From: Pseudomonas jessenii
Lineage (GTDB): Bacteria; Pseudomonadota; Gammaproteobacteria; Pseudomonadales; Pseudomonadaceae
Length of the DNA stretch: 64,000 nucleotides
Assembly: GCF_002236115.1 (NCBI RefSeq)
Contig: NZ_NIWT01000002.1
Coordinates: forward strand, 1 to 64,000
Direction: 5' to 3'
The notes under the pieces were generated by a model, which saw nothing but the letters and a program-made list of their open reading frames with translations, had not been told where the DNA came from and made no database searches. The position numbers were made by a program, and so were the translations under genes. Positions 35,349 through 44,962 of this stretch are shown here, one piece after another. Within the stretch, counting starts at the first letter, position 1; every line of letters starts with the position of its first letter.

Positions 35349-35369
35349 GCCTGACTACAGGTGGTATTC

Positions 35370-36233
35370 ATGTTTGTCCTTTCGAAAAACTCCGCGCTCG
35401 CGGCGGCGTCCACGAGCCTGTTCGTTCTGCTGTGGAGCAGCGGGGCGATCTTCTCCAAATGGGGGCTGGCCCACGCGTCGCCCTTTGCCTTCCTGATGTT
35501 CCGTTTCGTCATCGCCCTGGGCGGCCTGGTGTTGCTGGTGCCGTTGCTCAAGCTGAAGTTGCCCAAGGGCGGCAAACCGATGCTGTATGCGATGGTCACC
35601 GGCGTGGTGTTGTTGGGGGCCTACCAGATTTTCTATCTGCTGGCCCTGGACCTTAAAGTCACGCCCGGGGTGATGGCGACCATCATGGGCGTGCAGCCGA
35701 TTCTCACCGTAGTGATCATGGAGCGGCACCGATCAATAAGCCGGATGTTCGGTCTGGCGCTAGGCTTGGCCGGGTTGATCATGGTGGTTTACCAGGGCAT
35801 CGGTTTGGCCGGCATGTCTTTGGCGGGCATGCTCTTCGGTCTGCTGGCGCTGGCGAGCATGACGTTCGGTTCGATCATGCAGAAACGCATCACCGACAAT
35901 CCCCTCGGCACACTGCCGGTGCAGTATCTGGCCGGACTGCTGTTGTGCGGGATTTTCGTACCCTTCCAGCCGTTTCACTTCGAACACAGCAGTGGATTCA
36001 TCCTGCCGGTGCTATGGATGGGGCTGGTGGTGTCGGTGCTGGCGACGCTATTGCTGTACCGCTTGATCGCCAAGGGCAATCTGGTGAATGTCACCAGCCT
36101 GTTTTATCTGGTGCCGGCGGTAACGGCGGTGATGGACTATCTGATTTTCGGTAACCGACTGGCGATGTTGAGCCTGTTCGGTATGCTGCTGATCATCGTC
36201 GGTCTGGTGTTTGTGTTCCGTAAAACCGCGTAA
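35370..36233 (+). CDS. EamA/DMT-family transporter with long leader
   Basis: 287-residue inner-membrane protein with about ten hydrophobic segments in two EamA repeats (SLFVLLWSSGAIFSKWGLAH at the start, and FYLVPAVTAVMDYLIFGNRL in the second half). Its translation begins at ATG 35370 behind AGGTGG. What sets it apart is the 5' region with promoter, hairpin, short ORF and terminator-like stem, which suggests control by attenuation. EamA proteins often export amino acids or their analogues. The substrate is unknown. A strong terminator follows at 36250. Confidence 0.88.
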   Translation: MFVLSKNSALAAASTSLFVLLWSSGAIFSKWGLAHASPFAFLMFRFVIALGGLVLLVPLLKLKLPKGGKPMLYAMVTGVVLLGAYQIFYLLALDLKVTPGVMATIMGVQPILTVVIMERHRSISRMFGLALGLAGLIMVVYQGIGLAGMSLAGMLFGLLALASMTFGSIMQKRITDNPLGTLPVQYLAGLLLCGIFVPFQPFHFEHSSGFILPVLWMGLVVSVLATLLLYRLIAKGNLVNVTSLFYLVPAVTAVMDYLIFGNRLAMLSLFGMLLIIVGLVFVFRKTA

Positions 36234-36249
36234 TTGCGTGCAAACCCGC

Positions 36250-36286
36250 AAGGGCCTGGAGCCATGCTCCGGGCCTTTGTGATTTT
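36250..36286 (+). terminator. Rho-independent terminator
   Basis: A 13-bp stem (AAGGGCCTGGAGC with GCTCCGGGCCTTT, allowing two G-T pairs) with loop CAT follows the EamA stop by 16 bp and leads into a T-rich stretch (TTTGTGATTTTT). It lies between convergent EamA genes. Confidence 0.8.
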
Positions 36287-36311
36287 TGGCGTCATCTGAA
36301 ACGCCACAACA

Positions 36312-37220
36312 CTACCGGCCAGCCACCAAACCCGGTTTCACCGCCGCCGGCTTCAACACCAACCACAACGCCAGTGCAATCAACAACCCGCCATAGATAT
36401 GCGCCATCGACAGTGGCTCATCGAGAAACAACGCCCCCCACAGCACACCGAACAGCGGGATCAAAAAGGTCGTAGTCATCGATTTCACCGGACCAATCGA
36501 GCTCAGGAGGCGGAAGTAAATAATGTACGCAAACGCCGTGCATCCAAGACCCAACCCCAGCAACGAGAGCCATACACTCCAGCCGCCCCAGGTCGAGGGT
36601 GGTTGGCTGATCACGCTGTAGCCGAACAGCGGCAGCAGGAACAATGTCGCGCCAAGCATGCTGCCCACTGCCGACAAACGGCTGTCGAGACCACCGGCCT
36701 GATCGAGCCAGCGGCGGGCCAGAAACCCCGCAAATCCATAGCAGGTGGTCGCGAGCAGGCAGGCGACGGCACCCATCAGCAGTTCCAAATCGAACGCCAC
36801 CGGACCGGCACGGGTCAGCACGCCCACGCCGAACAGCCCCAGGAACACGCCGCCGAGTTTGGCGCCAGTGAGCCTTTCATGGAAAAACAGGCCGCCGATC
36901 AGCACGCCCATCAAGGGTGTCGTGGCATTGAAAATCGACGAGTAACCGGCTGGTAGCACCTGCGCAGCCACCGAATAGAGCGTCGCCGGAATCCCGGAGT
37001 TGATCACCCCGAGCAGCATCACGGTCTTGAGTTTGCCCTTGAAGTCCCAACTGATGCGCATCAGGCCGAGAATCACCAGCAGTCCGGCAGCGGCGATCGA
37101 TACACGGAAAAAAGCGGTAGGAATGCTGCCGATCACCGGGGCGATGATGCGCATGAACAGAAAACTGGCCCCCCAAATGGCCGCCAGGGACAGTAAACGG
37201 AAAATATCGACGGGGTTCAC
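36312..37220 (-). CDS. EamA/DMT-family transporter
   Basis: 302-residue membrane protein with two EamA repeats (LLSLAAIWGASFLFMRIIAP at the start, and SMTTTFLIPLFGVLWGALFL in the second). GTG 37220 is chosen because AAGGAAGGA lies just upstream and the N-terminus then fits the family; the longer frame adds 39 residues without membrane character. It is convergent with another EamA gene but not closely similar to it. Function is transport of an unknown metabolite across the inner membrane. Confidence 0.88.
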   Translation of the reverse strand: MNPVDIFRLLSLAAIWGASFLFMRIIAPVIGSIPTAFFRVSIAAAGLLVILGLMRISWDFKGKLKTVMLLGVINSGIPATLYSVAAQVLPAGYSSIFNATTPLMGVLIGGLFFHERLTGAKLGGVFLGLFGVGVLTRAGPVAFDLELLMGAVACLLATTCYGFAGFLARRWLDQAGGLDSRLSAVGSMLGATLFLLPLFGYSVISQPPSTWGGWSVWLSLLGLGLGCTAFAYIIYFRLLSSIGPVKSMTTTFLIPLFGVLWGALFLDEPLSMAHIYGGLLIALALWLVLKPAAVKPGLVAGR

Positions 37221-37379
37221 AGCGCGGTCCTTCCTTGGGGGAGGGGCGAAAGTGTTGCTGAGTGTGTGATCGATGGCAACCGAAAACCGGGCATTTAATT
37301 CACCCGCAAAATTACGCTTCTCCTGCACCCGGTTCACTGGCTAAGCTCAAGCCTCCCGAATTCCCGCAGAGGTCTCACC

Positions 37380-39098
37380 ATGCCGCAGCAATGGCCAGCC
37401 GCCGACATCGCCCGCTTGATCCTCGATGGCTTTGACGATTACCGCGAGCATTTTCGCCAGATCACCGACGGCGCCCGGGCCCGCTTCGAACAGGCCAAGT
37501 GGCAGGAAACGCAGACGGCGTCGGCGGCACGGATCAATCTGTATGAAGACAAGGTCGGTGAAACGGTGGAGCGACTGCGCACCGCGTTTGACGCCGACAC
37601 CCTGGACGTCAGCTGCTGGCCGCTGGTCAAAAACGCCTACATCAGCCTGATCGACCTGCGCTTCGACGATGAACTGTCCGAGACCTGGTACAACTCGATC
37701 TTCTGCGGACTGTTCAGCCATGACCTGATCAGCGACGGCTGCATGTTCATCCACACCACCCGGCCAAGCCTGCGCCGCGCCCGGGCCGCGCAAACCCGTA
37801 CCTACAAGCCGCAAGGCCAATTGTCGGCGATGCTCGCCAGCATCTTCGCCGACTACCGTTTCAGTGAGGATTACGCCGACCTGGCCGGTGACCTGAAGCG
37901 CCTCGAAGCGCAGTTGCGCGAGAACCTGCCGGATTGGGTGTGCAAGGATCCGGAGCTGAGCGTCGAGCTGTTTTCCTCGGTGCTGTACCGCAATAAAGGC
38001 GCGTACCTGGTGGGGCGCATCTACACCGCCGACGAGCAATGGCCGCTGGCAATTCCATTGCTGCACCTGGAGGGTCGCGGCATCCAGATCGATGCGCTGA
38101 TCACCGATGAAGCAGACGTGTCGATCATCTTCTCGTTCACCCGCTCGTATTTCATGGTGGATGTGCCGGTGCCGGCGGAGTTCATCGGCTTTCTGCGGCG
38201 CATCCTGCCGGGCAAGCACATCGCCGAGCTGTACACCTCGATCGGCTTCTACAAGCACGGCAAGTCGGAATTCTACCGGGCACTGATCAATCACCTGGCC
38301 AATACCGACGACCAGTTCATCATGGCCCCCGGCGTGCGCGGCATGGTCATGAGCGTGTTCACCCTGCCGGGTTTCAACACCGTGTTCAAAATCATCAAGG
38401 ACCGTTTCTCGCCGTCGAAAAACGTCGACCGCGCCACGGTGATCGAAAAGTACCGCCTGGTGAAAAGCGTCGACCGGGTCGGGCGCATGGCCGATACCCA
38501 GGAGTTCGCCGACTTCCGTTTCCCCCTGAGCAAGTTCGATCCGGCGTGCCTGGAGGAACTGCTGGAAGTCGCACCATCCACAGTGTCGGTGGAAGACGAT
38601 ACGGTGCTGATCCGCCACTGCTGGACCGAGCGCCGCATGACCCCGCTGAACCTCTACCTGGAAAACGCCAACGAGGCGCAGGTGCGCGAGGCCTTGGAAG
38701 ACTATGGGCTGGCGATCAAGCAACTGGCGGCGGCCAACATCTTTCCCGGCGACATGCTGCTGAAGAACTTCGGGGTGACCCGTCACGGTCGGGTGGTGTT
38801 CTACGACTACGACGAGATCTGCTTCCTCACCGAGGCTAATTTCCGCCACATCCCGTTGCCACGTACACCCGAAGATGAAATGGCGTCCGAACCGTGGTAC
38901 TCGATCGGGCCACTGGACGTGTTCCCGGAAGAGTTTCCACCGTTCCTGTTTGCCGATTCGGGGCAGCGCAAGTTGTTCGATCAGTTGCATGGCGAGTTGT
39001 ACAACGCCGATTACTGGAAGAGCCTTCAGGAAGCGATTCGGGCGGGGAAGGTGATTGATGTGTTTCCGTATCGGCGTAAAGGCTTGGACAACGAGTAG
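37380..39098 (+). CDS. aceK: Isocitrate dehydrogenase kinase/phosphatase
   Basis: 572-residue bifunctional enzyme that phosphorylates and dephosphorylates isocitrate dehydrogenase, switching carbon between the TCA cycle and the glyoxylate bypass. It shows the AceK-specific [12 protein letters not shown] loop starting near residue 315, the [15 protein letters not shown] segment and [11 protein letters not shown] with catalytic Asp. Length fits the family. AGAGG precedes the ATG. Unlike E. coli it is not next to aceBA, which is usual in Pseudomonas. A REPIN follows before hrpA. Confidence 0.96.
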   Translation: MPQQWPAADIARLILDGFDDYREHFRQITDGARARFEQAKWQETQTASAARINLYEDKVGETVERLRTAFDADTLDVSCWPLVKNAYISLIDLRFDDELSETWYNSIFCGLFSHDLISDGCMFIHTTRPSLRRARAAQTRTYKPQGQLSAMLASIFADYRFSEDYADLAGDLKRLEAQLRENLPDWVCKDPELSVELFSSVLYRNKGAYLVGRIYTADEQWPLAIPLLHLEGRGIQIDALITDEADVSIIFSFTRSYFMVDVPVPAEFIGFLRRILPGKHIAELYTSIGFYKHGKSEFYRALINHLANTDDQFIMAPGVRGMVMSVFTLPGFNTVFKIIKDRFSPSKNVDRATVIEKYRLVKSVDRVGRMADTQEFADFRFPLSKFDPACLEELLEVAPSTVSVEDDTVLIRHCWTERRMTPLNLYLENANEAQVREALEDYGLAIKQLAAANIFPGDMLLKNFGVTRHGRVVFYDYDEICFLTEANFRHIPLPRTPEDEMASEPWYSIGPLDVFPEEFPPFLFADSGQRKLFDQLHGELYNADYWKSLQEAIRAGKVIDVFPYRRKGLDNE

Positions 39099-39111
39099 TT
39101 CTCACTGACGC

Positions 39112-39204
39112 CATCGCGAGCAAGCTCGCTCCCACATTTGACTGCAGTGTGCCCTGATTTTGTGGTCGCTATACATCCCGTGTGGGAGCGAGCTTGCTCG
39201 CGAT
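39112..39204. repeat. REPIN, reversed orientation
   Basis: Two REP copies in reversed order flank an interior of about 46 nt without the conserved TGTTGA motif. It separates aceK from hrpA on the same strand. Confidence 0.9.
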
Positions 39205-39276
39205 CGGCCGCGCAGCGGTCGTAAAATCTGCGACAATCGCCACCCTGCGCCACTAGACGACTGAATTGCGTACCCG

Positions 39277-42200
39277 ATGACCGACGAATCGCCCTCCATC
39301 GACAAACTGCTGAAAAACCTCGATCACGCCATGCTCGCCGACCGCCACCGGCTGCGGCGGCAGTTGCTTGAGTTGCGCAAGAAACCCGACGAGGCCAGGC
39401 TGGGCCAGTGGGTGACGCGGATGCAGGCGTCCTGTGAGCAGGTACTGGCGCGCAAGGCCAGCCTGCCGGTGATCCGTTACGACGACAGCCTGCCGATCGC
39501 CGCCAAGCGCGACGAAATCAAAAAGGCGCTGGAAAAGCATCAGGTGCTGATCATCGCCGGTGAGACCGGCTCGGGTAAAACCACCCAGTTGCCGAAGATC
39601 TGCCTGGAAATCGGCCGCGGCCAGCACGGCCTGATCGGCCACACCCAGCCCCGCCGGATCGCTGCCCGCAGCGTCGCCAGCCGGGTCGCCGAAGAACTCG
39701 GTACACCGCTGGGCGCGTTGGTCGGCTATCAGGTGCGATTCGAGGATCAGAGCGATTCCAGCACCCTTATCAAACTGATGACCGACGGCATCCTGCTGGC
39801 GGAAACCCAGAATGATCGTTATCTGGAACGCTACGACACAATCATCGTCGACGAGGCCCACGAACGCAGCCTCAACATCGACTTCCTGCTCGGCTACCTG
39901 AAAACCCTGCTGCCGCGCCGTCCCGACCTGAAAGTCATCATCACTTCGGCAACCATTGACCTGGAGCGTTTCTCCAGGCACTTCGATGACGCGCCGATTG
40001 TCGAGGTATCCGGCCGCACCTACCCGGTGGAGACCTGGTATCGCCCGCTGACGCTTGAGCAGGACGAAGAGGGCAACCGCGTCGAGGACGACCTGACGGT
40101 GGATCAGGCGATCCTCGCCACCCTCGACGAAATCGCCGCCTACGAGCGCAGCGAACGCCGTAGCCCCGGTGACGTGCTGGTGTTCCTGCCCGGTGAACGC
40201 GAGATTCGCGACGCCGCCGACATGCTGCGCAAGGCTCAGCTCAAGCACACCGAAATCCTGCCGTTGTACGCGCGGTTGTCGCCGGCCGAGCAACAGCGGA
40301 TTTTCCAATCTCACCCAGGCCGTCGCGTGGTTCTGGCGACCAACGTCGCGGAAACCTCGCTGACCGTGCCGGGCATTCGCTACGTGATCGACAGCGGAAC
40401 GGCGCGCATCAGCCGCTACAGCTACCGGGCCAAGGTCCAGCGCCTGCCCATCGAAGCCATTTCCCAGGCCAGCGCCAACCAGCGTAAAGGCCGGTGCGGA
40501 CGGGTCGAGCCGGGCATCTGCGTGCGCCTGTACAGCGAAGAGGATTTCCTCGGTCGCCCGGAGTTTACCGATCCGGAAATCCTGCGCACCAACCTCGCCG
40601 CCGTTATTTTGCAGATGCTGCATCTGCGCCTTGGCGAGGTCACCGCATTCCCGTTCATCGAGCCACCGGACGGCAAAGCGATCAGCGACGGTTACAACCT
40701 GCTGCAAGAACTTTCGGCGGTGGACCGCAACAGCCAGCTGACTCCGCTCGGTCGGCAACTGGCGCGGCTGCCGGTGGACCCGCGCATGGGCCGCATGCTG
40801 CTGGAAGCGGCGAAGCTCGGCAGCCTGCAGGAAGTGCTGATCGTCGCCAGCGCCATGTCGATCCAGGACCCGCGCGAGCGTCCGCCGGAGCGTCAGCAAG
40901 CGGCGGATCAGGCCCACGCCCAGTGGAAGGACGCCGACTCGGACTTCGCCGGGCTGGTCAATCTGTGGCGTGGTTTCGAAGAGCAGCGCCAGGCGTTGAC
41001 GGCCAGTCCGCTGCGTAACTGGTGCCGCAAGAATTTCCTCAATTACCTGCGCCTGCGCGAGTGGCGCGACTCCCATCGCCAATTGAGCCTGATCTGCCGC
41101 GACATGCAGCTGAGCCTCAATAAAGAGCCGGCGGACTATCCGAAACTGCACAAAGCGGTGCTGGTGGGGTTGCTGAGCCAGATCGGCCAGAAAACCGAAG
41201 AGGGCGATTACCTTGGCGCCCGTCAGCGGCGCTTCTGGATTCACCCGTCGTCGGGAATCGGCAAAAAACGCCCGCAATGGTTGATGACCGCCGAACTGGT
41301 GGAAACCACCAAGCTCTACGCGCGTATGGTCGCCAAGATCGATGCCGACTGGATCGAGCCGCTGGCCGGGCACATGATCAAGAAGAACCACTTCGAGCCC
41401 CACTGGGAGAAGAAGCGCGGCCAGGTCGTGGCGTTCGAGCAGATCACCCTGTTCGGGTTGATCGTGGTCGGGCGCCGGCCGGTGCATTACGGCCCAGTGG
41501 ATCCGGTGGTTTCACGCGAGTTGTTTATCCGCGAAGCACTGGTGCGCGGCGAGATCCAGTCGAAAGCCAAGTGCCTGACCGCCAACAAACAGCTGCTGGA
41601 ACAACTCGACGAACTGGAAGCCAAGGCCCGCCGTCGCGATATCCTCGCCGACGAAGAAACCCTGTACGCCTTCTACGACGCACGGCTGCCGGGGGAGATC
41701 CATCAGACCGCGACCTTCGACAGCTGGTACCGCATCAACAGCCAGAAAGACCCGCAGCTGCTGATCATGCGCGAAGAAGACGTGCTGGCCCGCGAAGCCA
41801 GTGAAGTCACCGCCCAGCATTACCCGGATACGCTGCATATCGGCGATCTGGAATTAGCCCTCAGCTACCACTTCGAACCGAATCACCCGCGCGACGGCGT
41901 GACCCTGCGCGTGCCGGCACCGCTGTTGCCGATGCTGCCACCGGAACGCCTGGAATGGCTGGTGCCGGGCGTCATCGAAGCCAAATGCATTGCCCTGGTG
42001 CGCAACCTGCCCAAGGCCTTGCGCAAGAATTTCGTACCGGTGCCGGACTTCGTCAAGGCGGCCTTGCAGCGCATGACCTTTGCCGAGGGCTCGCTGCCTC
42101 AGGCCTTGGGTCGCGAACTGCTGCGCATGACCGGTGCCCGCGTCAGCGATGAAGCTTGGAGCGAGGCCGCGCAGCAGGTCGAAAGTCATCTGCGGATGAA

Positions 42201-43188
42201 CCTGGAAATCGTCGACGCCCAGGGCAAGTTCCTCGGCGAAGGTCGCGATCTGGCCGAACTCACCGCGCGTTTCGCCGAAGCCAGCCAGGCAGCATTGGCG
42301 GTGCCGCAAACCGCGAAGAGCCAGCAACCGGTGGAGCCGAAAGTGTTTGCCGCCGTGGCCGAGAAAACCCAACAGAAGATCGCCGGGCTGTCGATGACGG
42401 TCTACCCGGCGCTGGTGGAGGAAGCCGGGACGGTCAAGGAAGGGCGTTTCTCCACCCCGGCCGAAGCCGAGTTCCAGCATCGTCGTGCCCTGCAACGCTT
42501 GCTGATGCAGCAACTGGCTGAGCCTGCGAAGTTCCTGCGCGGCAAGTTGCCGGGCCTGACCGAGCTGGGCCTGCTGTACCGCGACATGGGACGGGTCGAT
42601 GCGCTGGTGGAAGACATTCTGCTGGCCAGCCTCGACAGCTGCATTCTCGAAGGTGAAGACCCGCTGCCCCGTGACGGCGCCGGTCTGGCGTCCCTGGCCG
42701 AGCGCAAGCGTGGCGCCTGGACCGAGCACGCCGAACGTGTGGCGAAGCTGACCCTGGAAATCCTCAAGCTCTGGCATGGCCTGCAAAAGCGCTTCAAGGG
42801 CAAGATCGATCTCGCCCAAGCCGTGGCCCTGAACGACATCAAGCAGCAGCTCAGCTACCTGGTCTATCCGGGATTTGTCCGGGAAACGCCGATGCAGTGG
42901 CTCAAGGAGTTACCGCGTTACCTCAAGGCGATCGAACAGCGCTTTGAAAAAATCGGTGCCCAGGTGCAGCGCGACCGGGTCTGGAGCGGCGAATTGAGCG
43001 GCCTGTGGACGCAATACCAGACCCGCGCCAGCAAACACGCCCAGGAAGGCAAGCGCGATCCGCAGCTTGAGTTGTATCGCTGGTGGCTGGAGGAATACCG
43101 GGTTTCGTTGTTTGCGCAACAGTTGGGAACCAAGGTGCCTATCTCCGACAAGCGCCTGAACAAGCAGTGGTCGCAAGTAGAGCCGTAG
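39277..43188 (+). CDS. hrpA: ATP-dependent RNA helicase HrpA
   Basis: 1303-residue DEAH-box helicase, the same length as E. coli HrpA. Walker A GETGSGKTTQ begins near residue 95, DEAHERS near 192, SATID near 223 and the motif VI QRKGRCGR near 402. Downstream lie the helicase-associated and OB-fold parts and a long C-terminal domain seen only in bacterial HrpA (TLRVPAPLLPMLPPERLEWL, then VYPALVEEAGTVKEG). E. coli HrpA helps rescue stalled ribosomes. The antisense strand has a long open frame that is a by-product of codon bias. A REPIN follows the stop by 19 bp. Confidence 0.97.
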   Translation: MTDESPSIDKLLKNLDHAMLADRHRLRRQLLELRKKPDEARLGQWVTRMQASCEQVLARKASLPVIRYDDSLPIAAKRDEIKKALEKHQVLIIAGETGSGKTTQLPKICLEIGRGQHGLIGHTQPRRIAARSVASRVAEELGTPLGALVGYQVRFEDQSDSSTLIKLMTDGILLAETQNDRYLERYDTIIVDEAHERSLNIDFLLGYLKTLLPRRPDLKVIITSATIDLERFSRHFDDAPIVEVSGRTYPVETWYRPLTLEQDEEGNRVEDDLTVDQAILATLDEIAAYERSERRSPGDVLVFLPGEREIRDAADMLRKAQLKHTEILPLYARLSPAEQQRIFQSHPGRRVVLATNVAETSLTVPGIRYVIDSGTARISRYSYRAKVQRLPIEAISQASANQRKGRCGRVEPGICVRLYSEEDFLGRPEFTDPEILRTNLAAVILQMLHLRLGEVTAFPFIEPPDGKAISDGYNLLQELSAVDRNSQLTPLGRQLARLPVDPRMGRMLLEAAKLGSLQEVLIVASAMSIQDPRERPPERQQAADQAHAQWKDADSDFAGLVNLWRGFEEQRQALTASPLRNWCRKNFLNYLRLREWRDSHRQLSLICRDMQLSLNKEPADYPKLHKAVLVGLLSQIGQKTEEGDYLGARQRRFWIHPSSGIGKKRPQWLMTAELVETTKLYARMVAKIDADWIEPLAGHMIKKNHFEPHWEKKRGQVVAFEQITLFGLIVVGRRPVHYGPVDPVVSRELFIREALVRGEIQSKAKCLTANKQLLEQLDELEAKARRRDILADEETLYAFYDARLPGEIHQTATFDSWYRINSQKDPQLLIMREEDVLAREASEVTAQHYPDTLHIGDLELALSYHFEPNHPRDGVTLRVPAPLLPMLPPERLEWLVPGVIEAKCIALVRNLPKALRKNFVPVPDFVKAALQRMTFAEGSLPQALGRELLRMTGARVSDEAWSEAAQQVESHLRMNLEIVDAQGKFLGEGRDLAELTARFAEASQAALAVPQTAKSQQPVEPKVFAAVAEKTQQKIAGLSMTVYPALVEEAGTVKEGRFSTPAEAEFQHRRALQRLLMQQLAEPAKFLRGKLPGLTELGLLYRDMGRVDALVEDILLASLDSCILEGEDPLPRDGAGLASLAERKRGAWTEHAERVAKLTLEILKLWHGLQKRFKGKIDLAQAVALNDIKQQLSYLVYPGFVRETPMQWLKELPRYLKAIEQRFEKIGAQVQRDRVWSGELSGLWTQYQTRASKHAQEGKRDPQLELYRWWLEEYRVSLFAQQLGTKVPISDKRLNKQWSQVEP

Positions 43189-43207
43189 GCTCGAAGGCGG
43201 TGCAACC

Positions 43208-43301
43208 CCTGTGGGAGCGAGCTTGCTCGCGATAGCGGCCTGTCATGCAGCATAGATGTTGAATTTGATGGCCCCATCGCGAGCAAGCTCGCTCCCACAG
43301 G
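43208..43301. repeat. REPIN, 42-nt interior class
   Basis: Two inverted REP copies with a 42-nt interior containing AGATGTTGAATTTG. It lies just after hrpA. Confidence 0.93.
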
Positions 43302-43533
43302 TTGCTGTGGTGTCTATAACAGGTGGGTTGTCCAGCAAAAAGGGGCCAAAACCCACGGTTTATGGCAAACTTCGCGCCTATAAACGCCGGCCCCGCGGTT
43401 TTGAGCCTTCACGGTCTCGGGCAGGTCGGAATAAAGCGATGCCAGGTTTGCGTCCCCCGGATGGGAATAGACCCTTTGTGTATTGGTACGACGGTGCCAA
43501 TGCTTTCTGCCTGAACAGATTAGAGACACGACC
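43302..43533. other. Upstream region of the FabH-like gene
   Basis: Together with the REPIN this makes a 345-bp gap after hrpA. A GTTT-ATGGC-AAAC dyad lies near 43360 and a GGAATAGACC stretch near 43465. No PsrA-type site or firm promoter was found, and the short frames here look non-coding. The promoter for the FabH-like gene should be in this segment. Confidence 0.45.
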
Positions 43534-44655
43534 ATGCATAACGTCGTCATCAGCGGCACCGGCCTGTACACCCCGGCCAATAGCATTTCCAACGAAGAGC
43601 TGGTGCAGTCTTTCAATACTTACGTCGCGCAATTCAACGCCGACAACGCCGATGCCATTGCGCGCGGTGAAGTGGAGGCATTGACCGAATCCAGCGCCGC
43701 GTTCATCGAAAAGGCCTCGGGCATCAAAAGCCGCTTTGTCATGGACAAGGATGGCATCCTCGACCCGCAGCGCATGGCCCCACGCCTGCCGGAGCGCTCC
43801 AACGACGAGTGGTCGGTGCTGTGCCAGATGGCCATCGGCGCGGCCGAACAAGCCTTGCAGCGCGCCGGCAAGACCGCCGCGGACATCGACGGCGTGATCG
43901 TCGCCTGTTCCAACCTGCAGCGCGCCTATCCAGCCATTGCCATCGAAGTCCAGGAAGCGTTGGGCATCCAGGGTTTCGGTTTCGACATGAACGTGGCGTG
44001 CTCCTCGGCGACCTTCGGTATCCAGACCGCCGCCAACAGCGTGCAGCTGGGCCAGGCCCGGGCGGTCCTGATGGTCAACCCGGAGGTCTGCACCGGTCAC
44101 CTGAACTTCCGTGACCGCGACAGCCACTTCATCTTCGGTGACGCTGCCACCGCGGTGATCATCGAGCGTGCTGACCTGGCGACGTCCAAGTACCAGTTCG
44201 ACATCGTCAGCACCAAGCTGCTGACCAAGTTCTCCAACAACATCCGCAACAACTTCGGCTTCCTCAACCGCGCGGCGGAAGAGGGCATCGGTGCCAAGGA
44301 CAAACTGTTCGTGCAGGAAGGCCGCAAGGTATTCAAGGAAGTCTGCCCGTTGGTTGCCGAGCTGATCGGTGAGCATCTGCAGGAGAACCAGCTCAACGTC
44401 AGCGACGTGAAGCGCTTCTGGCTGCATCAGGCCAACCTCAGCATGAACCACCTGATCGTCAAGAAACTGCTGGGTCGCGATGCCACCGAACAGGAAGCGC
44501 CGGTGATTCTCGACACCTACGCCAACACCAGTTCCGCCGGTTCCGTGATTGCGTTCCACAAGAACCAGGACGATCTGGCTGCAGGTTCGCTGGCCGTGCT
44601 CAGCTCGTTCGGTGCCGGTTATTCGATTGGTAGCGTGTTGCTGCGCAAGCGCTGA
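43534..44655 (+). CDS. Beta-ketoacyl-ACP synthase III-like protein (FabH-like, PA3286 type)
   Basis: 373-residue ketosynthase of the FabH fold, longer than E. coli FabH (317). The catalytic triad is Cys156 in VACSSATF, His298 in LHQANLS and Asn331 in YANTSSAGS. The sequence closely resembles, from memory, P. aeruginosa PA3286, which condenses octanoyl-CoA with malonyl-ACP and so feeds fatty-acid degradation products into synthesis; that role is inferred here. The ATG at 43534 starts MHNVVISGTGLYTPANS. It is monocistronic, with no fab genes around it. Confidence 0.88.
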   Translation: MHNVVISGTGLYTPANSISNEELVQSFNTYVAQFNADNADAIARGEVEALTESSAAFIEKASGIKSRFVMDKDGILDPQRMAPRLPERSNDEWSVLCQMAIGAAEQALQRAGKTAADIDGVIVACSNLQRAYPAIAIEVQEALGIQGFGFDMNVACSSATFGIQTAANSVQLGQARAVLMVNPEVCTGHLNFRDRDSHFIFGDAATAVIIERADLATSKYQFDIVSTKLLTKFSNNIRNNFGFLNRAAEEGIGAKDKLFVQEGRKVFKEVCPLVAELIGEHLQENQLNVSDVKRFWLHQANLSMNHLIVKKLLGRDATEQEAPVILDTYANTSSAGSVIAFHKNQDDLAAGSLAVLSSFGAGYSIGSVLLRKR

Positions 44656-44697
44656 GTTTTTTAACTGTCGCAGCTGCGATTTTTTTGGCAGGGCTTT

Positions 44698-44831
44698 TGT
44701 GGCGAGGGGGCTTGCCCCCGTTCGGCGACGAAGTCGACGTAGAACAGGCTGATACGGTATGTCTGTCTAATTGCAGTGTCCGGGTTTGGGATCGCTTCGC
44801 GATCCAACGGGGGCAAGCCCCCTCGCCACAA
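44698..44831. repeat. Second-family REP inverted pair
   Basis: TGTGGCGAGGGGGCTTGCCC and its inverted copy (GGGCAAGCCCCCTCGCCACA) bracket about 90 nt, and the right half also holds the palindrome GGATCGC-TTC-GCGATCC. This differs in sequence from the GAGCTTGCTCGC family of the other REPINs, so two REP families coexist here. It fills most of the 307-bp gap between the FabH-like gene and the convergent porin gene; nothing else is seen in that gap. Confidence 0.85.
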
Positions 44832-44962
44832 TGAATATGTGCAGGCGGGGATATGAAAACAGCCTGGCGTTGTTATATCGGAGGATGATGGGGACCGAGA
44901 TAACAACGACAGGCTGTAAAAGCGTCCCGGGCTTCCTTGCCCGAGTCGTGTAGCGGGGTGAA

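Noticed and set aside
37347..38990. Long minus-strand open frame inside aceK
   Set aside because: Antisense to a certain gene, low-complexity His/Gln/Val-rich translation, no motifs.
39253..41487. Open frame of more than 700 codons on the minus strand inside hrpA
   Set aside because: It mirrors the codon bias of hrpA, has no recognisable domain and no ribosome-binding site; hrpA is certain.
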